NCBI RefSeq assembly: GCF_004362055.1
Contig: NZ_SNXB01000004.1
Coordinates: forward strand, 310,001-374,000
Reading direction: 5' to 3'
Length of the DNA: 64,000 nucleotides
Source of the DNA: Flavobacterium sp. 245
GTDB lineage: Bacteria > Bacteroidota > Bacteroidia > Flavobacteriales > Flavobacteriaceae
Shown here one piece after another: positions 16,868-24,431 of the stretch (positions are counted from its first letter, which is position 1; every line of letters starts with the position of its first letter). A program made the position numbers and the translations under genes. The notes under the pieces were generated by a model, which did not search any database, had not been told where the DNA came from, and worked only from the letters and a program-made list of their open reading frames with translations.

Positions 16868-17017
16868 AAAATTATATTTGGCTAAACATTATAATTAGAA
16901 GCACTATGTAAATAATAAAAACAATTTAACAATTATTTTATCACAAAAGTGTCGTTACGTTCCAAAAATAGTCATTCTATTGATTATGACGCAAAAAACT
17001 TTCTAAAATGTCCTTTA

Positions 17018-18346
17018 TTACAGTTCATCTTCCAGTCTAAACCTAAATTTCAGTATCAGGCTATTGCGTTCAACTTCAAGAGTTATCCAAACATCTTCCT
17101 CCGATTTTAAAAGACTATTTATTTGCTGTAATGAATATTTATATGGCAGTGTACTATTTATACTGACAATTACATCTCCTTTTTGCAGACCGCATTTTTC
17201 AGCAGCCGATTTTTTGCGAATATTCACAATTTCGTAAACTGGCTTTAACGAAAACTTATATTTAAAATTATCATCTTTTTTACCATCATAAGGATTAACA
17301 TCTGAAATTGATGTCGCGACTTGTACGGTTTCTAAATGTACTGTTTCCTGCACCCATTGCAATCCATTGTGTTGCACTGTAATACCGCTTTTATTATAAG
17401 TGAATGGTTCAGAAAATTTACTGTTTTTTTTAAGATAGAGTTTTTGGTCTTTATAATCCAAAACTACAGTAAAACGCTTTAAAACCTCGCCACCTATTGA
17501 GCCAATACGTCCGGGCACCATCTTTACATTGCGAATAGAAGTCGAATCTGGAAACGAAACAATTGGATTTTTAAAATCAAATTCATCAATTGAAAATTTA
17601 GATATTTTCGCACGATGTCCCTCAATATCACCACTAAAGCCTTTTCCTAAGAAATCAGGAAAGTTTTTCTTAGGCAATTTGATTTTATTATTTTCAAAAA
17701 TCCAAAAAGCATCACTATTTCCAATATCAATAAGCAGTTTCGCAGGAATTTCGACACTGTCAACCACTGCATGTGTAGTAATATAAGGTTTAGATCTTTC
17801 TATGGAAATTGGAATTTCCTTAAATTTCTTTGCCAATTTCTCTTTAATTTCATTGTTATTCTGATAAACGTAAACCTTTTTCTTTGCGTAATTAATTTCG
17901 ACTAAATTATTTTTAAAAAATTTATATCCAATGATGCCATTTACTGGAATTCCAATATGCGATGACAAATTAAAATTTTGATCCAAAATAATATACACCA
18001 AATGATTGTCAGATTTTATACCATGCGTTTCTAGAATATTATTAGTTGATTTCAAACCTTCTATTTCTTCCTCGCTTCCTAATCCTCTAAGTTTAATTTT
18101 TACAACATTATTAAAGCTGACTTCCTTTTGCTCTTCCATACTAAACAAAATTGTCTCTTCAACACCAGAATCCAATAAGAAATTCAATTCAACCCCGTTT
18201 ACTTTTATCGGAATAAAAACGAGGTTATTAATCAATTTAAACGGGATTGTGATTTTACTGGAATGGCCTTGTATCAAAAAATCACCTTGAGCGTGAATGT
18301 TAAAAGATACCAAAAGCCCAAAAAACAACATGAAATATTTTTTCAT
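17018..18346 (-). CDS. Secreted retropepsin-like protein with C-terminal PDZ domain
   Basis: This 442-aa protein has a signal peptide (1-19). Two aspartic-protease-like halves follow: the first has 'NFLLDSGVEETILF' (DSG at 59-61), the second 'AKLLIDIGNSDAFWIF' (Asp-Ile-Gly, ~206-208). A PDZ domain occupies the C-terminus (~345-430; 'SAAEKCGLQKGDVIVSIN'). Retropepsin-type enzymes normally act as dimers of single halves; here both halves lie in one chain, so it could fold as a pseudo-dimer like pepsin. The second motif is Asp-Ile-Gly-Asn rather than Asp-Thr/Ser-Gly-Ala/Thr, so activity is uncertain. Such aspartyl protease/PDZ proteins are common in Bacteroidota, with unknown substrates. It is monocistronic and divergent from the aminotransferase gene. 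Confidence 0.8.
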   Translation of the reverse strand: MKKYFMLFFGLLVSFNIHAQGDFLIQGHSSKITIPFKLINNLVFIPIKVNGVELNFLLDSGVEETILFSMEEQKEVSFNNVVKIKLRGLGSEEEIEGLKSTNNILETHGIKSDNHLVYIILDQNFNLSSHIGIPVNGIIGYKFFKNNLVEINYAKKKVYVYQNNNEIKEKLAKKFKEIPISIERSKPYITTHAVVDSVEIPAKLLIDIGNSDAFWIFENNKIKLPKKNFPDFLGKGFSGDIEGHRAKISKFSIDEFDFKNPIVSFPDSTSIRNVKMVPGRIGSIGGEVLKRFTVVLDYKDQKLYLKKNSKFSEPFTYNKSGITVQHNGLQWVQETVHLETVQVATSISDVNPYDGKKDDNFKYKFSLKPVYEIVNIRKKSAAEKCGLQKGDVIVSINSTLPYKYSLQQINSLLKSEEDVWITLEVERNSLILKFRFRLEDEL

Positions 18347-18439
18347 TGCTAATATTTTAATATAAAATTAATAAAAATATTGATAATTGTTACATTTCGA
18401 TAACACCTCATAATGTTTACGTTAAATTCGAAAAAAAAA

Positions 18440-18451
18440 TGCAAATTTGCA
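18440..18451. promoter_or_regulatory. Perfect 12-bp palindrome upstream of the aminotransferase gene
   Basis: TGCAAATTTGCA, a perfect palindrome, lies 18 bp before the ATG at 18470. It contains CAAATTTG, one base from the TAnnTTTG -7 consensus, so it could be an operator overlapping a promoter or simply a promoter variant. There is no second copy nearby. Confidence 0.3.
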
Positions 18452-18469
18452 CTTCAATAATTTATACTC

Positions 18470-19666
18470 ATGCCAACAATTTCACACAAAGGCAGAAACA
18501 TGCCTGAATCTCCGATACGCAAGCTGGCTCCTTTTGCAGATTTAGCAAAGAAAAAAGGACACAAAGTGTATCACTTAAACATTGGTCAACCGGATATCAA
18601 GACACCCGAAGTGGCCATCGAGGCGGTAAAAAATATTGATTTAACTCTTATAGAATACAGTCCATCAGCAGGATATGAAAGCTATAGAAAAAAATTAGCA
18701 AAATTTTACCAGCGCCAAAATGTAAACGTTAACACAGAAGACATCATTATAACAACTGGTGGTTCTGAAGCCTTACTATTTGCGCTGGCCACAATTACTG
18801 ATCCTGGAGATGAAATTATTATTCCAGAACCTTTTTATGCTAATTACCATGCATTTGCATCTTCAACAAGTGCAACGGTAGTGCCTCTTGTTTCTACTAT
18901 TGAAACGGCATTTGCTTTGCCAAGCATTGAGGAAGTTGAAAAACTGATCACACCAAAAACAAAAGCGATTTTAATTTGTAATCCGGGTAATCCAACCGGA
19001 TATTTATATTCTGAAACAGAAATTAAACAGCTAGCAAGCTTAATCAAAAAGCATGACTTGTATTTAATTGCTGATGAAGTCTATCGTGAATTTTTATACG
19101 ACGGAGACGATGTGCATTTTTCTGTTATGAATCTTGATGATGTACAACAAAATGTTATCATGGTTGATTCTGTTTCAAAGCGTTATAGTATGTGTGGCGC
19201 AAGAATTGGCTGTTTGGTAACAAAAAACAAAGATGTTTTAGCAACGGTTATGAAATTTGCTCAAGCACGTTTAAGTCCGCCAACAATTGAACAGATTGCC
19301 TGCGAAGCTGCTATTGACACTCCTCAAAGTTATTTTGATGAAGTTATTGCAGAATACAAAGAACGTCGCGACACTTTAATTTCAGAATTAAATAAAATTG
19401 AAGGTGTTATTGTAACTAAGCCAAAAGGCGCCTTTTACTGTATTGCTCAATTACCAATTGCAGATTCTGATGATTTTGCGCAATGGCTTTTAGAAAACTA
19501 CAATTTAAATGGAGAAACCGTTATGATTGCACCTGCAAAAGGATTTTATTCGACTCCCGGAATGGGCTTGAATCAAGTTCGAATTGCTTACGTTTTAAAC
19601 AAAAAAGATCTAATTACAGCGGTAAACATCTTAAAAGAAGCTTTGCTAGCGTACAACAATAGATAA
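18470..19666 (+). CDS. Pyridoxal-phosphate aminotransferase, class I/II
   Basis: This 398-aa fold-type I aminotransferase is of the aspartate/aromatic group. It has 'LNIGQPDIKTP' (~36-46), 'NPGNPTGYLYS' (171-181, with the substrate-contact Asn), 'ADEVYREFLY' (201-210, with the cofactor-contact Asp and Tyr) and 'DSVSKRYSMCGARIG' (PLP Schiff-base Lys237, Arg of the phosphate cup). 'QVRIAYVL' near the end carries the Arg that binds the substrate carboxylate. It transfers amino groups between an amino acid and 2-oxoglutarate in the cytoplasm. Aspartate aminotransferase is the usual annotation, but the amino-acid range cannot be fixed from sequence. A strong terminator follows. Confidence 0.88.
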   Translation: MPTISHKGRNMPESPIRKLAPFADLAKKKGHKVYHLNIGQPDIKTPEVAIEAVKNIDLTLIEYSPSAGYESYRKKLAKFYQRQNVNVNTEDIIITTGGSEALLFALATITDPGDEIIIPEPFYANYHAFASSTSATVVPLVSTIETAFALPSIEEVEKLITPKTKAILICNPGNPTGYLYSETEIKQLASLIKKHDLYLIADEVYREFLYDGDDVHFSVMNLDDVQQNVIMVDSVSKRYSMCGARIGCLVTKNKDVLATVMKFAQARLSPPTIEQIACEAAIDTPQSYFDEVIAEYKERRDTLISELNKIEGVIVTKPKGAFYCIAQLPIADSDDFAQWLLENYNLNGETVMIAPAKGFYSTPGMGLNQVRIAYVLNKKDLITAVNILKEALLAYNNR

Positions 19667-19685
19667 ACAAACTAAACTTAAACTT

Positions 19686-19727
19686 TCAAAAGACAATAAC
19701 CATAAACGTTATTGTCTTTTGTTTTTT
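19686..19727 (+). terminator. Rho-independent terminator after the aminotransferase gene
   Basis: The stem CAAAAGACAATAAC / GTTATTGTCTTTTG with a 7-nt loop is followed by TTTTTTG. Confidence 0.85.
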
Positions 19728-19851
19728 GTATCAATTTTAAATTATATCCAAAAAGGATCGATTAAATAATAAAAACCATAGAAAAGGTTTCCTATTTATT
19801 AATTATCTTTACCCCCTTAAAAAGATATACCCATCATAATAGTAGTTTTTA

Positions 19852-20523
19852 ATGATAAACAACGAAGATTTTTTAGACGAAATAGGTGACAGTCATTTCA
19901 GCAGTAATGCAAAAAACCCTCTAAGAGCGGACGCTTTTGACATAACTGATGAAGAAAAAATAGAAAAAATTAAAAAAGATGTTGAAAACATTCTGCAGAC
20001 ACTTGGAATGGATTTAACAGATGACAGCATAAAAGGCACTCCTAACCGAGTAGCTAAAATGTTTGTAAAAGAAATTTTTGGAGGTTTAAACCCTGCAAAA
20101 CAGCCAAAAGCTTCTACTTTCGATAATAATTACAAATACGGTGAAATGTTAGTGGAAAAAAACATTACCGTTTACTCTACTTGCGAACACCATTTACTGC
20201 CAATCATTGGGCGTGCTCACGTTGCTTATATTTCAAGCGGAAGAGTTATTGGCTTATCAAAAATGAACCGTATTGTTGAATATTATGCTAAAAGACCTCA
20301 GGTTCAGGAGCGTTTAACTATGCAGATTGTTCAGGAACTTCAAAAAGCTTTAGGTACCGAAGATGTAGCCTGCGTTATTGATGCTAAACACCTTTGTGTT
20401 AACTCAAGAGGAATCAAAGATATTGAAAGCAGTACAGTAACTTCTGAATTTGGCGGAAAATTCAAAGACCCTCAAACGAAAAGAGAATTTCTTGATTATA
20501 TTAAACTAGAAACTCAGTTTTAG
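19852..20523 (+). CDS. folE: GTP cyclohydrolase I
   Basis: This 223-aa enzyme converts GTP to 7,8-dihydroneopterin triphosphate, the first step of folate (and queuosine/pterin) synthesis. Zinc ligands are visible as Cys111 and His114 in 'STCEHHLLPIIGRAHVAY' and Cys182 in 'DAKHLCVNSRGIKD'. 'LSKMNRIVEYYAKRPQVQERLT' is the conserved GTP-binding stretch. The N-terminal ~40 residues are a longer acidic extension than in E. coli FolE. It is followed by a repeat-flanked four-helix-bundle gene and cysS on the same strand, but the repeats make a single operon doubtful. Confidence 0.97.
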   Translation: MINNEDFLDEIGDSHFSSNAKNPLRADAFDITDEEKIEKIKKDVENILQTLGMDLTDDSIKGTPNRVAKMFVKEIFGGLNPAKQPKASTFDNNYKYGEMLVEKNITVYSTCEHHLLPIIGRAHVAYISSGRVIGLSKMNRIVEYYAKRPQVQERLTMQIVQELQKALGTEDVACVIDAKHLCVNSRGIKDIESSTVTSEFGGKFKDPQTKREFLDYIKLETQF

Positions 20524-20614
20524 GTTAATCGGTAAATCGTTAATTTGTTTAATCGCTTTGTCAAAAGTATAATTTCCGATTAAACGATTAAACAATTCAA
20601 CAGTTAAACAGAAA
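20524..20614. repeat. TTTAATCG/CGATTAAAC inverted repeat, left of the four-helix-bundle gene
   Basis: A left arm of 'AAATCGTTAATTTGTTTAATCG' type faces a right arm of 'CGATTAAACGATTAAAC' type, forming an imperfect long hairpin. The same words recur at 21017-21078 and at 9818-9907. Confidence 0.7.
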
Positions 20615-20617
20615 AGA

Positions 20618-20983
20618 ATGTACGTTTTTTCATTTGAAAAGTTAGAAGTCTGGCAAAATGCAAGAATATTCATTTTGGATATTTACAAATTAACTACTAA
20701 ATTTCCATCGAATGAATTATTTGGAATAACATCTCAAATAAAAAGAAGTTCATCATCAATTGCAACAAATATTGCTGAAGGAACTTCAAGAAATACGAAT
20801 AAAGATAAAGCGCATTTTTTAACGATATCTTATTCATCTGCGATGGAAACTCTGAATCATTTAATTATTTCAAAAGATTTAAATTACGTTTCTGAAACAG
20901 AATATATCGAATCTCGTGAAAAAATTGAAAAAATCTGCAATCAAATAAACAGTTTAAAAAAATACTATCTTTCTAAAGAATAA
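20618..20983 (+). CDS. Four-helix-bundle protein (23S rRNA intervening-sequence family)
   Basis: This 121-aa, all-helical protein opens with 'FEKLEVWQNARIFILDIY' and has the family core 'LFGITSQIKRSSSSIATNIAEGTSR' followed by 'FLTISYSSAMETLNHLIISKDLNYVS'. The family was first recognised as ORFs in 23S rRNA intervening sequences and forms pentamers of four-helix bundles; its function is unknown. In Bacteroidota the genes are scattered singly. Here it is inserted between folE and cysS, bracketed on both sides by AT-rich inverted repeats of one family that stop within a few bases of the start codon. That looks like a discrete inserted unit. Confidence 0.88.
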   Translation: MYVFSFEKLEVWQNARIFILDIYKLTTKFPSNELFGITSQIKRSSSSIATNIAEGTSRNTNKDKAHFLTISYSSAMETLNHLIISKDLNYVSETEYIESREKIEKICNQINSLKKYYLSKE

Positions 20984-21016
20984 CAAGAAGTTAATTAAAA
21001 CGATCAGACGTTTACT

Positions 21017-21078
21017 GCGATTAAACAAATCAACAGTTAGACGATTAAACGATTAAACAGTTAAACGATTAAACAGTA
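21017..21078. repeat. CGATTAAAC repeat, right of the four-helix-bundle gene
   Basis: Several near-tandem copies of CGATTAAAC(AGTTAAA) lie just upstream of cysS (ATG 21088). It is the same family as the repeat left of the four-helix-bundle gene. Confidence 0.7.
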
Positions 21079-21087
21079 AAAAATAAT

Positions 21088-22566
21088 ATGCCACTATATA
21101 ACAGTCAACCTCTAAAAATATACAATTCACTATCAGGTGAAAAAGAAAATTTCAAACCAATCCATGAAGGAAATGTTGGAATGTATGTTTGCGGACCAAC
21201 AGTTTATAGTAATGTGCATTTAGGAAACGTAAGAACTTTTATGTCTTTTGATGTAATCTTCAGATACTTTTTACATCTAGATTATAAAGTTCGTTATGTT
21301 CGTAATATTACCGATGTTGGTCATATTGTAGATGATGTTGATGAAGGTGAAGATAAGATTGCTAAAAAAGCACGTTTAGAGCAATTAGAACCAATGGAAG
21401 TTGTACAGCGCTATACTGTCGATTTTCATGATATTCTAAAAGCTTTCAATTTTTTACCGCCAAGCATTGAGCCAACAGCTACTGGACATATTATCGAACA
21501 GATAGAAATCATCAAAAAAATTATTGACAAAGGGATTGGTTATGTTGCCAATGGATCAGTTTATTTTGATGTTGTAAAATACAATGAAACCAACAATTAC
21601 GGCATTCTAAGCGGAAGAAATATCGAAGATATGCTTGCCAATACACGTGATCTTGACGGCCAATCTGACAAACGAAATCCACAGGATTTTGCACTTTGGA
21701 AAAAAGCAGAACCAGAACATATCATGAGATGGCCTTCGCCTTGGAGCGATGGTTTCCCAGGCTGGCATTTAGAATGTACTGCAATGAGTACAAAATATTT
21801 AGGTAATCATTTTGACATTCATGGCGGCGGAATGGATTTGAAATTCCCGCATCACGAATGTGAGATTGCTCAAAATGAAGCTTGCACAGGACAATCTCCA
21901 GTTAATTATTGGATGCATGCCAATATGCTGACCTTAAACGGAAAGAAAATGGCAAAATCAACTGGAAACAATATATTGCCAGGCGAAATTCTAAGCGGAG
22001 ATAATACAATATTAAGCAAAGCTTTTTCTGCATCAGTAACTAGATTTTTTATGCTTCAAGCACATTACAGAAGCATTTTAGACTTTTCTGATGATGCCAT
22101 CACAGCTGCAGAAAAAGGATACAAAAGATTAATGGAAGCACTTGATGCTTTGCCAACTATTGCAGCAAGTAATTCAAGTTCTATTGATTTTCAAGCCTGG
22201 AAACAACTGTGCTACGACGCAATGAACGACGACTTCAACACACCAATTTTAATTGCTCAGTTATTTGAAGGAGTGCGTTATATCAATTTATTAAAAGACG
22301 GAAAAGAAACAATCACTGCCGAAGATCTAAAAACTTTTACAGCAGCAATTAATGCTTTTGTCTTTAATGTACTTGGACTAAGTGATGAAAAAGGAGCCGA
22401 TAGCAATAATGATAAATTAGAAGGCGTTGTAAACATGCTTATCGGGATGAGAAATCAAGCCAGAGCTGACAAAAACTTTGCCCTTTCTGACCAAATTCGT
22501 GATCAGTTAATCGCTTTGGGAATTCAGCTTAAAGATGGTAAAGAAGGAACCTCTTTTAGTATTTAG
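21088..22566 (+). CDS. cysS: Cysteinyl-tRNA synthetase
   Basis: This 492-aa class I synthetase charges tRNA-Cys. Visible landmarks are the zinc-ligand Cys35 in '[20 protein letters not shown]', the HIGH motif as HLGN (44-47), '[20 protein letters not shown]' with the second zinc cysteine, '[18 protein letters not shown]' with the His/Cys zinc ligands, and the KMSKS motif as KMAKS (before TGNN). The Ala in KMAKS is tolerated in other synthetases. The C-terminal helical anticodon domain is of normal length. The gene is preceded by a repeat, so its start at 21088 is fixed by the protein, not by a Shine-Dalgarno. Confidence 0.98.
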   Translation: MPLYNSQPLKIYNSLSGEKENFKPIHEGNVGMYVCGPTVYSNVHLGNVRTFMSFDVIFRYFLHLDYKVRYVRNITDVGHIVDDVDEGEDKIAKKARLEQLEPMEVVQRYTVDFHDILKAFNFLPPSIEPTATGHIIEQIEIIKKIIDKGIGYVANGSVYFDVVKYNETNNYGILSGRNIEDMLANTRDLDGQSDKRNPQDFALWKKAEPEHIMRWPSPWSDGFPGWHLECTAMSTKYLGNHFDIHGGGMDLKFPHHECEIAQNEACTGQSPVNYWMHANMLTLNGKKMAKSTGNNILPGEILSGDNTILSKAFSASVTRFFMLQAHYRSILDFSDDAITAAEKGYKRLMEALDALPTIAASNSSSIDFQAWKQLCYDAMNDDFNTPILIAQLFEGVRYINLLKDGKETITAEDLKTFTAAINAFVFNVLGLSDEKGADSNNDKLEGVVNMLIGMRNQARADKNFALSDQIRDQLIALGIQLKDGKEGTSFSI

Positions 22567-22576
22567 CAAAAAAAGT

Positions 22577-22726
22577 GCGCAGTATTCAGTTTTTTAGTGT
22601 TCAGATTTGAACTATAAGTTAAACCGAAAGCTAAAAAATTGACCACTGGTTACTAACAAAGAAGGTTTGGATTTTGAACTGCAAGTTAAAATGAATACTA
22701 AAAAACTGAACACTGATCACTAAATA
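22577..22726. repeat. Imperfect inverted repeat between cysS and yidD
   Basis: The left arm CAGTATTCAGTTTTTTAGTG (about 22581-22600) faces ACTAAAAAACTGAACACTG (about 22696-22714). Each arm also has partial inner copies (AACTATAAGTTAAA / AACTGCAAGTTAAA). It fills the whole cysS-yidD spacer. Confidence 0.6.
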
Positions 22727-22728
22727 GT

Positions 22729-22977
22729 ATGTTTTCAAAAATTCTAATATACCCATTTGTAATGCTTGTGCGCTTTTACCAAACTGCGATTTCACCTTTT
22801 ACACCTTCATCATGCAGATTCGAACCAACATGTTCTACTTATATGATTCAGGCATTGCAAACACACGGATTATTTTACGGAGGATATTTAGGAATGAAAC
22901 GTATTTTAAGTTGCCATCCGTGGGGAAGAACCGGTTATGACCCCGTTCCAGAAAAGAAATGTTCACACAAACATTAA
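22729..22977 (+). CDS. yidD: Membrane protein insertion efficiency factor YidD
   Basis: This 82-aa protein has the family signature throughout: '[29 protein letters not shown]' and the ending '[13 protein letters not shown]'. YidD is a small membrane-associated factor that helps YidC insert inner-membrane proteins. The conserved cysteines (3 in the 'SCRFEPTCS...' and 'SCHPWG' segments) are present. It usually sits in the rpmH-rnpA-yidD-yidC region in Proteobacteria; here, as in many Bacteroidota, it precedes lgt, with a 66-bp gap. Confidence 0.95.
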   Translation: MFSKILIYPFVMLVRFYQTAISPFTPSSCRFEPTCSTYMIQALQTHGLFYGGYLGMKRILSCHPWGRTGYDPVPEKKCSHKH

Positions 22978-23043
22978 CTTTTTATAAAGAGGAGCTCTAT
23001 TTTAAATATTTATTTTTACAATTAATAAAAAACACAATACTAC

Positions 23044-23976
23044 ATGACACACGCCTTAAACTTGGTTTGGAATCCTTCTGAAGGAATAGATCTGGGATTT
23101 TTTATGATTCGTTATTACAGTTTAATGTTCGTAATTGCTTTTGGTTTGGGATGGTTCCTAATGAAAAAGATTTTTGAACGTGAAAATGAATCTCTTGACA
23201 AACTAGATTCCCTATTTGTTTGGACCGTTTTAGCCACTTTAGCAGGCGCACGCCTAGGACATGTTTTCTTTTATGACTGGGAATATTTTAGAAATCATTT
23301 ACTTGAAATCTTCTTGCCTTTCAGATTTGAACCAAAATTTGAATTCACAGGATTTCAAGGGTTAGCAAGTCACGGAGCCGCAATTTCAATTATTGTGGCA
23401 ATGTATTTTTACAGCAAAAAAGTTTTAAAGCGTCCTTTATTATGGATTTTAGACCGTGTCGTTATTCCGGTTGCAAGTGGCGCCATTTTTGTTCGTTTAG
23501 GAAACTTTTTCAATTCTGAAATTATCGGACACGAAACAACATCTGCATTCGGAATTCGTTTTTTACATGATACATTCAGTAAAAATGAAGCGGCACAAAA
23601 AACCGGAATTGAAAACCCATCAGAAGCATACAGCGCAATCGCTCATGATCCAAAATTTGCCGATTTATTAGCTCTGGTTCCAGCAAAACATCCAACACAA
23701 TTATACGAAGCATTCTGTTATATTTTCGTATTTGCTATTTTATACTTCTTATACTGGAAAACAAACGCAAGACTTAAATCTGGATACTTATTCGGATTAT
23801 TTTTAGTGCTTTTATTTGTTGTTCGCTTTATAGTTGAATTTGTAAAAGAAAGTCAAGGCGGTTTTGAAAGCGATTTAGGCTATTTCTCAACCGGACAATG
23901 GTTAAGCATACCTTTTATCATTGTAGGCCTTTTCTTTGTCATTAGAGCGCAAAGAAATCCATTAGCCACGTCTTAA
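23044..23976 (+). CDS. lgt: Prolipoprotein diacylglyceryl transferase
   Basis: This 310-aa inner-membrane enzyme transfers diacylglycerol to the lipobox cysteine of prolipoproteins. It has about seven helices and the family motifs 'GARLGHVFFYDWEYF', 'GLASHGAAISI' (His-Gly region) and 'RLGNFFNSEIIG' (Lgt signature), then 'HPTQLYEAFCYI'. An insertion of ~30 residues, 'HDTFSKNEAAQKTGIENPSEAY...', lies in the periplasmic loop, as in other Flavobacteriia. It follows yidD on the same strand and has a terminator directly behind it. Confidence 0.96.
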   Translation: MTHALNLVWNPSEGIDLGFFMIRYYSLMFVIAFGLGWFLMKKIFERENESLDKLDSLFVWTVLATLAGARLGHVFFYDWEYFRNHLLEIFLPFRFEPKFEFTGFQGLASHGAAISIIVAMYFYSKKVLKRPLLWILDRVVIPVASGAIFVRLGNFFNSEIIGHETTSAFGIRFLHDTFSKNEAAQKTGIENPSEAYSAIAHDPKFADLLALVPAKHPTQLYEAFCYIFVFAILYFLYWKTNARLKSGYLFGLFLVLLFVVRFIVEFVKESQGGFESDLGYFSTGQWLSIPFIIVGLFFVIRAQRNPLATS

Positions 23977-23995
23977 AAAGATAATTCATAAAGTT

Positions 23996-24034
23996 TTAAA
24001 GTCCAATACAAAAAATGTATTGGACTTTTTTATA
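23996..24034 (+). terminator. Rho-independent terminator after lgt
   Basis: The stem AAAGTCCAATACA / TGTATTGGACTTT with a short A-rich loop and a T tail lies 20 bp after the stop codon. Confidence 0.85.
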
Positions 24035-24142
24035 TCTCCTATTTCCTAAAAATTACGACTATTATTGAATCCCCATGAAAGCTCTTTTTTACTGATACTT
24101 ATTATTTATTTTATTTGAAGCAGAAGCCTAATTTTCAAAACA

Positions 24143-24217
24143 GCACTCGTCCCGCTGTACGCTATATCTTTTTCCTGCTAAAGAAGCAGTAAAAAGGATA
24201 TCGCTTCCATCGGGGCT
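24143..24217. repeat. REP-like imperfect palindrome
   Basis: A ~75-bp element in the 455-bp lgt-secDF spacer. The outer words CGTCCCG (24148-24154) and CATCGGGG face each other. The inner arms ATATCTTTTTCCTGCT (24164-24179) and AGCAGTAAAAAGGATAT (24185-24201) pair with one bulge and a ~6-nt loop. It is locally GC-richer than its surroundings, and both sides could fold into the same cruciform. It resembles short REP-like intergenic elements I associate with Flavobacterium genomes; this could not be checked here. The rest of the spacer holds only the two terminators. Confidence 0.6.
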
Positions 24218-24378
24218 AGACTAGATACTTTTGTTTTTAAAAGATGTTTTAGCAAGACCGCAGAACAACCTTTTACGCCCCTATTATCACAAATCAATAC
24301 AGAGAAAAAATACTAAGCTAAATAGATTTACTGATTTTATTAGAACTTTAAAAAATATAGATCAAACCAAAAAAGCGC

Positions 24379-24415
24379 AAAAAAAAGATCCAGTTTTCAC
24401 TGGATCTTTTTTTAT
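24379..24415. terminator. Terminator downstream of secDF (bidirectional shape)
   Basis: The perfect stem AAAAAAGATCCAG / CTGGATCTTTTTT with a 6-nt loop and A/T tracts on both sides lies 17 bp beyond the secDF stop codon. Confidence 0.85.
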
Positions 24416-24431
24416 ATAAACTAAGGTTTAA

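Noticed and set aside
24231..24419. 62-aa ORF in the lgt-secDF spacer
   Set aside because: It overlaps the secDF terminator, has no signal, motif or repeat-free start, and its codon pattern is not like neighbours.
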